Notes: generated by a model from the letters alone, not told the origin. A DNA stretch of 63,128 nucleotides from a virus (IMGVR_UViG_3300005588_000038:1-63128); one strand, 5' to 3'; shown: positions 23,420 through 32,918, numbered from the stretch's first letter. Numbers and translations are program-made.

Positions 23420-23803
23420 GTGAGTCTCTTGGATTCTTTTCCGCACCTTTGCACTATCTCGAAGAGAACTCGATCTAAAGGGAACTCGACTACAGGTGGT
23501 TCGGTTGACGCAACTCCTGCGGTGCAGACAGGAGTCGAGTGCTGGGAGCAGCAGTTATCGTCGAAAGAGATCTTGGAGTTCCAGAAGAGAGAGCTAGTGG
23601 TTTCAAGAAAAGTGTACTTCTTGGCTGACCCGGGAATCGGAACGAAGAATCTAATCACCATCACATCGAGAGATGGACTGGCCATCCCAGAGGCCAGTCA
23701 AATTCCGATGGATGTAGTAGGCAACGCACAGCCTGACGCTAGTGCAGGCCTCGGCGTTGTGTATCGCGTGTATGTTGCCGAAACTACCGGAGACGGTATC
23801 TGA
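23420..23803 (+). CDS. Probable head-closure (head-tail joining) protein
   Basis: 127 residues. GTG 23420 has GGAGGATAG upstream, better than an in-frame ATG at 23399 inside the previous gene. Begins MSLLDSFPHLCTISKRTRSK and continues with a beta-rich body (GVECWEQQLSSKEILEFQKR, KVYFLADPGIGTKNL) ending in RVYVAETTGDGI. The size, D..PH...I start and order are those of phage head-closure proteins that plug the neck. The family link is inferred from pattern. Confidence 0.65.
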   Translation: MSLLDSFPHLCTISKRTRSKGNSTTGGSVDATPAVQTGVECWEQQLSSKEILEFQKRELVVSRKVYFLADPGIGTKNLITITSRDGLAIPEASQIPMDVVGNAQPDASAGLGVVYRVYVAETTGDGI

Positions 23804-24138
23804 TGCGTGTTTCTTGCGAAAATTTAGATGACTACACCGTCAATCTGGATGCAGTAGATGACGATCAGATTTTTGATGGTGTAGTTCGTGTCTCAAAGAT
23901 TGTGCAACCTGAGAACGAAGTCAAGGATCAGGTTGCAATGTATTCTTCTTGTGTCATTGACGTAGACGACAGAAGCCAGTTCATTCTTGAGCTTGTGCTG
24001 CCTTGTGGTTACGATTACAAAGATGGAGGCAAGGACGCAAGCGGTGGTTCTAGAATGTACGCTGATGTTCGTGCAGAGCTAGAGGGCTATCTAGCAAAAC
24101 GAAAAGTGAAAATTCTGCCTGGTGTGATCGATTTCTGA
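23803..24138 (+). CDS. Hypothetical neck-region protein (111 aa)
   Basis: ATG overlaps the previous stop (TGATG). Acidic beta-rich protein: MRVSCENLDDYTVNLDAVDD, a FILELVLPCGYDYKDGG strand pair and a C-terminal YADVRAELEGYLAKRKVKI helix and strand. No family recognised. Its position among head-tail joining genes suggests a structural role. Confidence 0.6.
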   Translation: MRVSCENLDDYTVNLDAVDDDQIFDGVVRVSKIVQPENEVKDQVAMYSSCVIDVDDRSQFILELVLPCGYDYKDGGKDASGGSRMYADVRAELEGYLAKRKVKILPGVIDF

Positions 24139-24152
24139 GGAGAACTTCAAAA

Positions 24153-24464
24153 ATGACGAAAGTTGTCAACCATGAGACGAAAGAAGCGTGCACTGAGGCC
24201 TTGAAAGAGCAAGTTCAGGCAGTGACCAGCTCAGGTCGTCCGTGGATGGGTGTTCTGTTTCATGTTGACAGCAAAGGGTACATGCGTCTTGATCGAACGT
24301 CATGTGAGTTTCCGACTCACAGATTTGGAGAATGTGCTGATTTGCTGGTTGAATGTCTGCGAGAAGGTGCGGCTCAGGCGGCAGGCTTGAGTGCGCTGCC
24401 GAAGGGCGATCTGAACGAATTATTTCTACAGTCCGAGGAGGGTTGCAGTGGAGTGGATCCGTGA
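24153..24464 (+). CDS. Hypothetical protein (103 aa)
   Basis: ATG 24153 with GAGGAGAACTTC upstream. A compact helix-strand protein (KEACTEALKEQVQAVTSSGR, then GVLFHVDSKGYMRLDRTSCE and CADLLVECLREGAAQ). No known family. Its 3' end overlaps the start of the next gene by 17 bases. Confidence 0.6.
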   Translation: MTKVVNHETKEACTEALKEQVQAVTSSGRPWMGVLFHVDSKGYMRLDRTSCEFPTHRFGECADLLVECLREGAAQAAGLSALPKGDLNELFLQSEEGCSGVDP

Positions 24465-24828
24465 GTTGTGGGTAGGTTGGTGTGTTGGGCGGTATTTGAA
24501 AAAACTCCACCGTAGAGCACAAAATCTTGAGAGACAGTCAAAAGAAACTGAAAACCGCGTTCAGTGGAGATTGAGTAGGCTAGAAGAATCGGCCGCCGCT
24601 TTTGAATCTCGATTGAGCAAAGCACAGCAAGAAGTAGCCCACCTCGAGGCTATCAATAAGAAATATGAAACTGAGCTGGAGATCATTCGCGATGAATTGA
24701 CGATCGCACAAGACGTCACCATACCTGGACTGATGTCCCAGTGCGACCGATTGATCCAGAAATGGAAAGCAGAATCCAGGATCGAAGTGATGCGGGCGAC
24801 GGCGGCTCAAAAACAGACTGAAGAGTGA
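24448..24828 (+). CDS. Coiled-coil protein (126 aa)
   Basis: GTG 24448 follows GGAGGGTTGCA. A short hydrophobic start (MEWIRELWVGWCVGRYLKKL) leads into a long helix with heptad pattern (LERQSKETENRVQWRLSRL, AQQEVAHLEAINKKYETELE, ELTIAQD). It could be a scaffold or spacer near the portal; nothing more specific is visible. Confidence 0.65.
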   Translation: MEWIRELWVGWCVGRYLKKLHRRAQNLERQSKETENRVQWRLSRLEESAAAFESRLSKAQQEVAHLEAINKKYETELEIIRDELTIAQDVTIPGLMSQCDRLIQKWKAESRIEVMRATAAQKQTEE

Positions 24829-24833
24829 GTTCG

Positions 24834-26453
24834 ATGAGATATTCTCCAATCAAGAAATCATTGGATGCCCGAGACGTGAATGCGTCGCTGGCTCGATCGG
24901 CAGCCTTAGATAGAATTGCATCTACTGGTGCCAGTGGTCTGCTGCAATCACTTTCGCCTGGTCCAGTTTCTGGATTTCTCAGCGAGTTCAGTTCTTCGGG
25001 GCAGGATGCTGAGAGATATCGGAATTATCGGCATTGGGTCTATTCTGCTGTCAATGCACTGGCTCTTCAGGGCTCAGGGCAAGCAGCTAATGTCGTGCGT
25101 CTTCTAGGCACTGGAGACCAGAAGCAGAAACCAAAGGTAGGTGAGAAACAGTACGCGACAGCAGAGTATCGGAAAAGAATGCCTTCGCATCTACAAGCGA
25201 AGGCTTCGAATCAGCAGATCGAGGTTCTCAACAATCATCCGATTTTGACTGCACTAGAAAAACCAAATCCAGTGCAGTACCGATTCCAATTCATCTACTC
25301 GTTCATTGCCAATCTTGCCTTGACTGGATGGAGTTATCTTGTCGGCGGAGAAACCGAGGACGGCAGCCTTGAATTGTATTCAGTACCGACTACCTGGATC
25401 AAACCAGTCCACCGAAATGAACTGTTTTCTGAATTCAGATTGGTGAATCCGAATAATCCAACAGCGGAAGGAGTCTTGCTTAGCAAAGAGAACGTGGCAT
25501 TTGCTCAGCTGCCGGATCCAAGTGATTTATCAAAAGGATTGGCTCCAGCGGATGCTCAAGAAAATGCCATCTCAATCGATACCAAAATCCAAACCAGTCA
25601 AAGAAGTTTCTTTGACAACGGAATCTTCCCTTCTGTCATTGTGACAGTAGGAAGAGACCCGCATCCAGATGTTCCAGGAGGTATTCGCCCAAGACTGACA
25701 GCACCTCAAAGAAGGCAGGTTATCGGTGCGATTCGAAAGGTCGCTGGTGGGATTTCGAATTACGGTAATCCAGCGATTGTTGACGGCTTGATTGAGAAGA
25801 TCGAACGGCTATCAGCTACTCAGACAGAAATGGGCTGGGAAAAAAGTGAAGGTCATGTCCGTACCCGAATCTTGTCAGCGTATGGGGTTCATCCATTCAT
25901 CCTCGGCGAAACAATGGCCGGATCATACGCTCAAGCCTATGTGGTGAAGGATCAATTTTGCAGTAGAGTGAACACCTTTCTTGATCTGCTGGGTGTTGTG
26001 TCTACTGATTTTCTCGTTCCGATGGCTTCTCGGAATGATTCGCTTCGGATATGGTATGACCCGTGTGAGGCAAAAGATCCGGCACTTGACCAGAAGCTTT
26101 GGACAGATGCTCGAAGAAATCAAGATGTCACTCAGAACGAGTTCCGGGCTTTTATGGGCCTGCCGCCTGACGTTGATCGAAATGAATCAGTGATCAGTCA
26201 TCAAGCACTCCAAGGAGTTCTGAATATTGCCGCTCAGTCGTACCAAGGCAAAGTCAGCCCAGAACAGGCATCCGCTATTCTAGAGGCAGCAGGAATTCCA
26301 ACAGATTTAGCTGAAAGAATCAGTGGATCGGGCCTATCGGTTTCTCAAGGAATTGGAGCACTGGAAGAGGCAATGCGTGCTCTTGGTGGTATGTTGACGG
26401 ATAAATCAGTCGATGCGGCTGAGATAGCTCAGAGGGTTGCATGCCGAGTCTGA
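24834..26453 (+). CDS. Portal protein (HK97-like)
   Basis: 539 residues. Start 24834 ATG is preferred; GTG 24825 is possible and overlaps the previous stop. Portal features include a YRHWVYSAVNALALQGS N-terminal segment, HPILTALEKPNPVQYRFQF, an ALTGWSYLVGG strand, SVPTTWIKPV, and a C-terminal helical part (RTRILSAYGVHPFILGETM, EFRAFMGLPPDVD). It forms the dodecameric ring through which DNA enters and on which terminase docks. The next gene (minor head protein) overlaps by 13 bases. Confidence 0.85.
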   Translation: MRYSPIKKSLDARDVNASLARSAALDRIASTGASGLLQSLSPGPVSGFLSEFSSSGQDAERYRNYRHWVYSAVNALALQGSGQAANVVRLLGTGDQKQKPKVGEKQYATAEYRKRMPSHLQAKASNQQIEVLNNHPILTALEKPNPVQYRFQFIYSFIANLALTGWSYLVGGETEDGSLELYSVPTTWIKPVHRNELFSEFRLVNPNNPTAEGVLLSKENVAFAQLPDPSDLSKGLAPADAQENAISIDTKIQTSQRSFFDNGIFPSVIVTVGRDPHPDVPGGIRPRLTAPQRRQVIGAIRKVAGGISNYGNPAIVDGLIEKIERLSATQTEMGWEKSEGHVRTRILSAYGVHPFILGETMAGSYAQAYVVKDQFCSRVNTFLDLLGVVSTDFLVPMASRNDSLRIWYDPCEAKDPALDQKLWTDARRNQDVTQNEFRAFMGLPPDVDRNESVISHQALQGVLNIAAQSYQGKVSPEQASAILEAAGIPTDLAERISGSGLSVSQGIGALEEAMRALGGMLTDKSVDAAEIAQRVACRV

Positions 26454-27526
26454 GTCACAATGACCCGAAGTTTGCGATATCAGTCGGACTGCATTTCGCA
26501 GCGTCCGAAATTGCGAAATTGGCGAACACTCTGTGGAGGAAATCTACAGCAGATTTCTATTCGAATCAACGAAATGATTCAGAGGAAGCTTTGGCTGATT
26601 CTGTGCGGAAAGTGATAGATGAGCAAATCACTTCGGCAGAAACTGCACTAAAGGCATTGGCAGCCGCCGGCAGCTCGATACCGACAGCCGAATCTATTTT
26701 CAATCCATCGGATTGGACTTCTGCTCTGATCGATGCTTCACTTCCTCCTATGCTTCTGGGCATGGTGCAATCTGCTGGGGCTGAGTACGTTCGTCTTGGT
26801 AATCGTGCTCGAGATTTTGAAAAAGCATCGACAGCAACAGAATGGCTGAATGACCAGACGGACGGTGGGTTCGAAGATCTTGAATTTTTAGTTGTCGGTC
26901 CTGATGGAACACCGTCCACAGTAACAATTCAGATCACCACAGAGTATCCGGAAGCGATTAAGCAGGAGATCGAAAATCAGCTCAAGGAAACATTCGCTCA
27001 AGATTATTGGGTGGATATCGGTAATGAGACACTGAGCGACATTCACCAGTTTCTCCAAGAAGGATTGGTGAACGGAGCTTCGATCGTACAGATGGCCGAG
27101 AGCATTCGATCAGAGTTAGGAGGAACTTCTCGTCAAGCTGATATCAGAGCAAAGCGAATTGCTCGGACGGAAATGACCAATGCTCTTAATGGGGCTCGAT
27201 CGGCAGCGATCGACGAGTTTTTTGCTGAGGTTCCTGATCTACCGATGAAGAAAGTCTGGTTGTCGATTCTTGCAGATACAACCAGACCTGAACATGCTGA
27301 CTTGGATGGGGTCCCAGCTGATGAAGAAAATTTGTGGACGCTGGCGGGGTACCGTGTTCGATGGCCTGGTGATATCATTTTGCCCGCAAAGCATCGATGC
27401 CATTGTCTGTGTACAGTTCATGTAGAATTCGGAATGACTGACGCAGAAGCTCGTCAACTTCGTACTGAGTACGATGAACGTGTTTTGGTAACTCAAAGAG
27501 AAATGGAGTCAAGGGAAGATGGCTAA
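26441..27526 (+). CDS. Minor head protein (Mu F / SPP1 gp7-like)
   Basis: 361 residues overlapping the portal gene. The C-terminal half holds the family signatures ARTEMTNALNGAR, KVWLSILADTTRPEHADLDG and KHRCHCLCTVHVEF (conserved R-C-x-C). Such proteins sit inside the head near the portal and can be ejected with DNA. The N-terminal half is variable and helical. Immediately downstream of the portal, as usual. Confidence 0.85.
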   Translation: MPSLSHNDPKFAISVGLHFAASEIAKLANTLWRKSTADFYSNQRNDSEEALADSVRKVIDEQITSAETALKALAAAGSSIPTAESIFNPSDWTSALIDASLPPMLLGMVQSAGAEYVRLGNRARDFEKASTATEWLNDQTDGGFEDLEFLVVGPDGTPSTVTIQITTEYPEAIKQEIENQLKETFAQDYWVDIGNETLSDIHQFLQEGLVNGASIVQMAESIRSELGGTSRQADIRAKRIARTEMTNALNGARSAAIDEFFAEVPDLPMKKVWLSILADTTRPEHADLDGVPADEENLWTLAGYRVRWPGDIILPAKHRCHCLCTVHVEFGMTDAEARQLRTEYDERVLVTQREMESREDG

Positions 27527-27944
27527 GTGTCCGAGGATTGGAGATCTCAAAGGAATACAACCTGTTTCGGCAGGCAGTAGAATTCTGGTGCGTATTCATC
27601 CTGGGACATCGAAGACCCAAAGAAAAAGGCTAGCGGCCAGTATCAACCGAATGATGGATACCGAGGTGTGTGTGTTGTTCGCAGACCCAGTATCAGTCAC
27701 GATGTTGATAGCTCGGTGGACAGGGACTACACATGCTCAACCGGAGCGGTTGATAGGACCTGAGGACTCGTCTGTGCTGAAGCCCGAAGGCGGTACGATT
27801 CAAGTAAACTGCTCAGAGGTGGAGCTGGATAACAGTGATCGAATATTCGTTATCAACCATTCACTCACTGCTGCTGACTTCAAGAAATTTTTGATAGATC
27901 TGAGGCAGTGGTGCGGATCAACTGTAGAGGTGGTAGCCCCTTGA
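27519..27944 (+). CDS. Hypothetical protein (141 aa)
   Basis: ATG 27519 overlaps the minor head gene by eight bases. A small alpha/beta protein with a KTQRKRLAASINRMMDTEVC helix and a GGTIQVNCSEVELDNSDRIF strand region. No family recognised. Overlaps the next gene by four bases when TTG 27941 is used. Confidence 0.6.
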   Translation: MAKCPRIGDLKGIQPVSAGSRILVRIHPGTSKTQRKRLAASINRMMDTEVCVLFADPVSVTMLIARWTGTTHAQPERLIGPEDSSVLKPEGGTIQVNCSEVELDNSDRIFVINHSLTAADFKKFLIDLRQWCGSTVEVVAP

Positions 27945-28201
27945 CTGAATCAAAGCAGCAAGAAAGCAGCCAATCTCCAGGAAGCCGGCTGGTACGAGTA
28001 CTTCAGCAAAGACCGGACGATTCGCTTGAGGTGTTTCTCAATAAAATGAATCAGTTCGATCGTCAATTTTGCGATATGATGGCCAACGGCTCAGAGTTCA
28101 CCATTCGACTTGAAATACGAGGACAAGGAGGACGAGTTCTGCAAACTCGAGTCTATCTCGATGATGTAGGGCGTCCTCAAGCTCGAAAGGATTCCGATTG
28201 A
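27941..28201 (+). CDS. Small hypothetical protein (86 aa)
   Basis: TTG start at 27941 is preferred: GAGGTGG lies about nine bases upstream and TTGA overlaps the previous stop. A GTG at 27908 would be longer but has poor spacing. The protein has SLEVFLNKMNQFDRQFCDMM and a EFTIRLEIRGQGGRVLQTR strand. Function unknown. It ends the first head operon, before a terminator. Confidence 0.5.
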   Translation: MTESKQQESSQSPGSRLVRVLQQRPDDSLEVFLNKMNQFDRQFCDMMANGSEFTIRLEIRGQGGRVLQTRVYLDDVGRPQARKDSD

Positions 28202-28289
28202 ATTTCAAGAATTGTAAAACTCTGCTCTTGTCGAACTGATAGACAGCCTTTAGCGTTTCGGTTCAAGCAGTCTGCCGCAGCCATAAACC

Positions 28290-28334
28290 GCCTAGGAGAC
28301 TTTTCATTCGATAAGTCCTCTAGGCTTTTGTTTT
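28290..28334 (+). terminator. Rho-independent terminator
   Basis: GCCTAGGAGACTT (28290-28302) pairs with AAGTCCTCTAGGC (28313-28325), with a two-base internal mismatch, followed by TTTTGTTTT. It lies in the gap before the gene at 28353. Confidence 0.8.
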
Positions 28335-28352
28335 GGTTGGAGAAAACTTCCA

Positions 28353-28799
28353 ATGAAGAACGTGACTTTTTATCTCGGTCCTGCTCCGTCGAATTTGAGT
28401 ACCCGGACGCTGACCATCACACGAATCCCGGATGCTGGTAATGACAGCTACTCTGCAGTTCACAACGCTGATGCCGGAGTAGTTGATAATGTCACTGTTG
28501 CTTTGGCGAGCAACATCATGTGGCAGGCAAAGCTCGTCGATGTGCTTGATTCAGGAGAAACATCGAATCCAGCAATCCTCAACTTCCACACAGGGTCACT
28601 TCAGTTCCCTGGGCCTGCGTCAGGTGATCGACTGAGTATTCTGTCGATGGAAGATCTGTCCAGCTCGAGTAGTAGTTCATCGGATTCATCATCTTCAAGT
28701 GAATCCAGTTCATCTCAGAGCAGCTCAAGTCAATCCAGTTCATCGTCTTCGAGTGAGTCGAGTTCATCGCAGAGCAGCTCATCGAGTCAATCGTCGTAA
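28353..28799 (+). CDS. Virion protein with serine-rich C-terminal tail
   Basis: 148 residues. The first 100 are a beta-rich domain (MKNVTFYLGPAPSNLSTRTL, VDNVTVALASNIMWQAKLVD) like an Ig or fibronectin fold. Residues about 101-148 are Ser with spaced Gln, Glu and Asp, as in the long protein at 20904. It lies between two transcription units of head genes, so it may decorate the head. The tail is a candidate glycosylation site. No family named. Confidence 0.65.
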   Translation: MKNVTFYLGPAPSNLSTRTLTITRIPDAGNDSYSAVHNADAGVVDNVTVALASNIMWQAKLVDVLDSGETSNPAILNFHTGSLQFPGPASGDRLSILSMEDLSSSSSSSSDSSSSSESSSSQSSSSQSSSSSSSESSSSQSSSSSQSS

Positions 28800-28875
28800 A
28801 GTAAATTCGATGATCACCCGGTCGTGTGCTGCTTGAAAGACTTTTATCAAGAATCAAACTTCGCTAGAGGCAGAA

Positions 28876-29238
28876 ATGGCTGCTCGACAAAAACCTCAAA
28901 CCAGTCCGGTGCTCGACAATACTGATGTTGATGCTGATGGATCAGATCGGGACAGAATTGTCAAGAGCCTGAGCACTGATGATGTGTTGTCGATTGTGCG
29001 GTTTATTCAGGTCAGTCCGCTCGAAGCTGTTCTACAGTTACGGCAGAAAACACACAGCACACTCAAAAGACTTGGAGTGTCTCGAGATCCGTCAGCGGCA
29101 ATACCCTTTCGCCGAGCAGATGGATCTATCACTCCAGGAAGTATCTACACATGGCTTGATAGTGTTGATTCTGGAGACAAAGTGAGCTGTGAGCAGGTGG
29201 TGGCTATCGATGCCACGTGTTTGGTTCGGGGGATCTAA
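28876..29238 (+). CDS. Hypothetical protein (120 aa)
   Basis: ATG 28876, with GAGGCAGAA upstream. Acidic N-terminus, then a helical body (DDVLSIVRFIQVSPLEAVLQ) and a C-terminal strand (CEQVVAIDATCLVRGI). No family recognised. Its stop overlaps the start of the next gene (TAATG). Confidence 0.55.
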   Translation: MAARQKPQTSPVLDNTDVDADGSDRDRIVKSLSTDDVLSIVRFIQVSPLEAVLQLRQKTHSTLKRLGVSRDPSAAIPFRRADGSITPGSIYTWLDSVDSGDKVSCEQVVAIDATCLVRGI

Positions 29239-29528
29239 TGCATCTGTCCTATGAGCAAATCACTGCCACAGGTGCAGTAAAGACAGCGGATAATCTTACG
29301 ATTCCGCCTAAGGCAACTCATGCAGAAATTCAGGCTGATCCAGGCAGCAGCAGTATCAAATACACTATGGACGATTCAACTGATCCGACAACATCATCGG
29401 GCATGTCTCTAGTGGCTGGTCTTGCTCCGATGCTAGTCCTGATTGAAGATCTTCGTCGGATTCGATTCATCAACGACGGGTCTGCTGCAAATCTCGACAT
29501 CCATTATTTAGGCGGCAGGGACATCTAG
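29238..29528 (+). CDS. Small beta-rich virion protein (96 aa)
   Basis: ATG 29238 overlapping the preceding stop. Sequence MHLSYEQITATGAVKTADNL, KATHAEIQADPGSSSIKYTM and a terminal IRFINDGSAANLDIHYLGG resembles small phage decoration or cement domains that recur in virion proteins. Located just before the protease and capsid genes, consistent with a capsid role. Not proven. Confidence 0.6.
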   Translation: MHLSYEQITATGAVKTADNLTIPPKATHAEIQADPGSSSIKYTMDDSTDPTTSSGMSLVAGLAPMLVLIEDLRRIRFINDGSAANLDIHYLGGRDI

Positions 29529-29549
29529 TTCTGCTAGAAGAAGTGACAT

Positions 29550-31067
29550 ATGCCCCATCCGAATACCGAACTGCTGAAGAAGATCAAAGCTCGGAAGTCT
29601 ACGGCTACTGAGTTCAAGTACGGGATCCGGACAGCAGAAGAGTACGTCAAAAATCTGCAGGTCTGCGTCGGTGATGAGTTTTGCTGGAAAAACCTCACCG
29701 CCAGAGGAGTGTCATTTCAAGATGTGCTATCAAAGTCAGCCCGAACACTGACCTACAACAATCCTGAAATGACGGTTGAGGAGAAATCTCATACTGAATC
29801 TGTCGGCGGTGATTACGAATTGCCAAAGAACACGCTGATGGTTTTCAAGAACACCTTGACTACGTCCAGGATGGATCGTGACGGTGACATTCTGAGGACA
29901 GCAGGAGCTGAACCAGATCCTGAGATGCTCTTGCTTTGGCAGCATGTGCACACTCTACCGATTGGTAAAATGCTCGCCATCGTCGATCATACTGAGAGTA
30001 AACTTTCGGTGGTGACTGCTATTGTCGATATCAACGACCTGGCTCATGATTCGGCAGTGATGGTTGATAACAAAATGGGTCGGTTTTCTCATGGATTTCG
30101 GGCTCTTCAATTCAGTGAATTGAAGGCTGAGCCCGGAGAGACATCCAGTGGTGGATTTGACATCAAACGATTTGAGATTCTCGAAGAATCTCTAGTCAGT
30201 GTCCCGTCTAATGCTGACGCTGAGACTGAGGAAGTGATTCTGGATTTGGTCGAAGGCAAGCAGCTTACCAGCGGTGTCATGAAAGCGGTAGGAGCTAATA
30301 TCCGAGAAAAGCAAACCACCACAACAGTTGCAGGTGGTTTGCCGGACGAATTGAAGGAGAAGAAGGGCGATGAATCAGACCAAACCAAACGAAGCTGCTC
30401 CTGCGGAGGTGCGAAGACAGGAAGTTCCGAAGGAGGAAGTAGCTCATCAACCGAAACCAAAAAGGATGAAACCAGAGAAGCGGCAGACACCAAAGACTCG
30501 AAAGGGTTGACCGAGAAGTGGTATCCGGTTTACGCAGGAATGCTCGATGATAGTTGGGAGAAGACTATTGAAGAGCTCGGAGCCCAGGCTCATCGGTTTC
30601 TCAAAGACAAGGGATTGGTACCCGAAAAGACTCCGGATAACTACGTCTATTCGTATGCCTATGTACTAGGAACCTGGGCAGGCGAAGCTGTCATTTGCTG
30701 CTACATTGACCAAAGCAGTGACGATGATGTCGAATATCGATATTACCAGGCATCTTGGAGTCAGAATCAAAATGAGGTAGCTGAGTTCTTCGGAGATCCT
30801 GTGCAGGTTGAGGTTTCGACTACTGTTGAGATCGAAAGGAAGACCGAAAAGGCAGTTCAATTGGACAAGAAGTCCGTTGACGAAGATTTGAACGCTGATG
30901 CAGACACCGACACAGGCAACGAAGTCCAAAAAGCGATGTCGGTGCTTATGGTGTCCGCAGATGAAGCTGAGCAGAGACGACTGGTGAATGTCTTGTCTAA
31001 GCTGCTTGAGCAGAAGAAAAACCATCGAGAATTCCAATCCATTAAAGGATTGGTAGGCTCTAAGTGA
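29550..31067 (+). CDS. Prohead protease with long C-terminal extension
   Basis: 505 residues. The S78/U35 fold is at about residues 95-235: LMVFKNTLTTSRMDRDGD, LLLWQHVHTLPIG (candidate catalytic His near 130), FSHGFRALQF (candidate Ser near 179), and FEILEESLVSVPSNADAE. It matures the HK97 capsid. Residues about 250-505 are an acidic linker (KKDETREAADTKDSKG), a possible separate alpha/beta domain with KWYPVYAGMLDDSWE, and a helical end. That extension is long for the family and could be scaffold or another activity. Confidence 0.85.
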   Translation: MPHPNTELLKKIKARKSTATEFKYGIRTAEEYVKNLQVCVGDEFCWKNLTARGVSFQDVLSKSARTLTYNNPEMTVEEKSHTESVGGDYELPKNTLMVFKNTLTTSRMDRDGDILRTAGAEPDPEMLLLWQHVHTLPIGKMLAIVDHTESKLSVVTAIVDINDLAHDSAVMVDNKMGRFSHGFRALQFSELKAEPGETSSGGFDIKRFEILEESLVSVPSNADAETEEVILDLVEGKQLTSGVMKAVGANIREKQTTTTVAGGLPDELKEKKGDESDQTKRSCSCGGAKTGSSEGGSSSSTETKKDETREAADTKDSKGLTEKWYPVYAGMLDDSWEKTIEELGAQAHRFLKDKGLVPEKTPDNYVYSYAYVLGTWAGEAVICCYIDQSSDDDVEYRYYQASWSQNQNEVAEFFGDPVQVEVSTTVEIERKTEKAVQLDKKSVDEDLNADADTDTGNEVQKAMSVLMVSADEAEQRRLVNVLSKLLEQKKNHREFQSIKGLVGSK

Positions 31068-31128
31068 TGCACGGAATCCCGGCGGTCGGGAAGAGTGTTT
31101 TGTTGACTGTGAGATGAAAGGTCATACG

Positions 31129-32802
31129 ATGAAACTCACAGCCCGTCTTCGGAAGTGGTTGATTGACGAAGTCAACGTCAAAGCCAATGCCACGGACGAA
31201 GAATTTCTGAAGGCCGCCGGTGCGGCACTTGCAGACGGTTCGTTGTCGGTCGAAAAGTACTCGGAACTCACAACGGACGAAGAAGAAAAAGCCGTCTCGG
31301 AACTGCAATCGACACTCAAGTCAATTGCGGATGGGATGGCTGCCATCAAAGAGTCGCTTGCTCAGCCGAAGTCTACTGAATCTGCTCCTGCTGAAGAAGA
31401 GAAACAGAAAGGTGGAGCAGACGAAGGCGGCACGAAAAACTCAGAACCAGACGGCACTAAGGCTGTCGGTTCGGACGGAGCAGCGACCGGAGACACGACG
31501 GCCATGTCGATTGAGCAGATCCGGCAGGCACTCGGCCACAATGCCGGCGGTGATGATCTTCTGGATGGTTCCAAGTCAGTTTCTGCGGCACCTCGTGTCA
31601 AGAAGGCTGTTGAATCGTACGGGACGACCAAATCGGCTCTGGTGTACCCTGATCGTACCCAGAAAGGTGGCGTGCACACCTTTTCCGGTGAGCGTGTCAC
31701 GGACATGGGGCGTGGGCTGGATTCGGCATCTGAGCGGGGCAAGGCGCTGGCAGGGGCTTGGGCTAAGTTCCAGCTCGCTTCAGCAATCCCAAGAATCGCC
31801 GGGTCTGCTCAGCGTGCCTGGGAAATGCTCAGCGACCACGAGAAATGCCTGCTGCACCATCTATGTGCAGAAGAGCAGTGGGACTCCAGTGTCGATGAGA
31901 AATCCCGAATCCAAAAAGGCTATGCCCCCGGCGGGATCAAGGCGCTTATCGACGACTCAACGTCAGGCGGCCTGGAAGCTGCTCCAATCGTGTTCGATGA
32001 CATGGTTATCGAAACTCCTCTTCTTTACGGTGAGCTTTTTCCTCTGGTAAACACCGTACCGCTGGCACGAGGTCGTCGGATCGAAGGGGTGGAAATTGGG
32101 ACGGTGACGGGAAGCTGGGGCGGGGTTGACGACTCCGCTATCAACCTGTTCAATACCGCGTCGTACGTGTCAGCGTTCGATACGACCATCTTTCGGTGGG
32201 AAGGTGCTATTCGGATTGGACTGGACTTCATGTCCGACACGCCTCTTGATTTTGGAGCGGCTATCACTCGCCAGTACGGTGAACGGTTGCTCGAGGATCT
32301 CGATGACGTGATTGCTGTCGGGAACGGCACGACTCAGCCGGAAGGCGTGATGAACAAGTCCGGGGCGACGTCTGTTGCATTCGGCGGCACCACTTCCCTT
32401 GGCAACTATGAATCTCTTCGGTTCGGTGTTTCCAAGGCAGAGCATCGATCGACTATTGCCCGTACCGCTGTTTTCTGCGGAACAGAAACCAGCTATCAGC
32501 GGGCTCGAGCAATTCCGGTCGGTGCATCGGATGCACGTCGTCTGGGTGGTATGAACTATGATTCGTACACTTGGATGGAACGCCCGTACAAGATCAATGA
32601 GTCTCTTTCGAACTCGCAGATCTTCTACGCCATCCTTGCTCGGTACCGGATGTACCGCCGACGTGGATTCTCAGTTCGACAGTCCACTGAAGGTGATACG
32701 TTGATCCGAAACAATGAAATGCTGATGGTGGCCATGGCTCGCTATGGCGGTCAGGCTGAGCGTGGTGCAGTTGTTGCTTCGACGACGACTGCTCCTGCGT
32801 AA
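31129..32802 (+). CDS. Major capsid protein (HK97 fold) with N-terminal scaffold domain
   Basis: 557 residues. Start 31129 has AAAGG upstream; ATG 31114 lacks one. The first 270 residues are helical and Glu/Lys/Ala-rich (delta or scaffold region, partly cut by the protease). The HK97 core begins near residue 277: SGGLEAAPIVFDDMVIETP, TGSWGGVDDSAINLF, RLLEDLDDVIAVGNGTTQPE and a C-terminal MVAMARYGGQAERGAV. Very likely the most abundant virion protein; the gene is followed by a strong terminator. Confidence 0.9.
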   Translation: MKLTARLRKWLIDEVNVKANATDEEFLKAAGAALADGSLSVEKYSELTTDEEEKAVSELQSTLKSIADGMAAIKESLAQPKSTESAPAEEEKQKGGADEGGTKNSEPDGTKAVGSDGAATGDTTAMSIEQIRQALGHNAGGDDLLDGSKSVSAAPRVKKAVESYGTTKSALVYPDRTQKGGVHTFSGERVTDMGRGLDSASERGKALAGAWAKFQLASAIPRIAGSAQRAWEMLSDHEKCLLHHLCAEEQWDSSVDEKSRIQKGYAPGGIKALIDDSTSGGLEAAPIVFDDMVIETPLLYGELFPLVNTVPLARGRRIEGVEIGTVTGSWGGVDDSAINLFNTASYVSAFDTTIFRWEGAIRIGLDFMSDTPLDFGAAITRQYGERLLEDLDDVIAVGNGTTQPEGVMNKSGATSVAFGGTTSLGNYESLRFGVSKAEHRSTIARTAVFCGTETSYQRARAIPVGASDARRLGGMNYDSYTWMERPYKINESLSNSQIFYAILARYRMYRRRGFSVRQSTEGDTLIRNNEMLMVAMARYGGQAERGAVVASTTTAPA

Positions 32803-32838
32803 TCTCGCTGAGTTGGCTGTGTAGCTGACTCTCGCCCT

Positions 32839-32877
32839 GCCTGGGGGACGACTTCCTCGGACGTCCCCCAGGCTTTT
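32839..32877 (+). terminator. Strong rho-independent terminator after the capsid gene
   Basis: GCCTGGGGGACG (32839-32850) is exactly complementary to CGTCCCCCAGGC (32862-32873), followed by TTTTA. Typical placement after a highly expressed capsid gene. Confidence 0.92.
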
Positions 32878-32918
32878 ACTGCATTCCGAGGAAACCAAGG
32901 GCGAGAAGAGGAACATAG

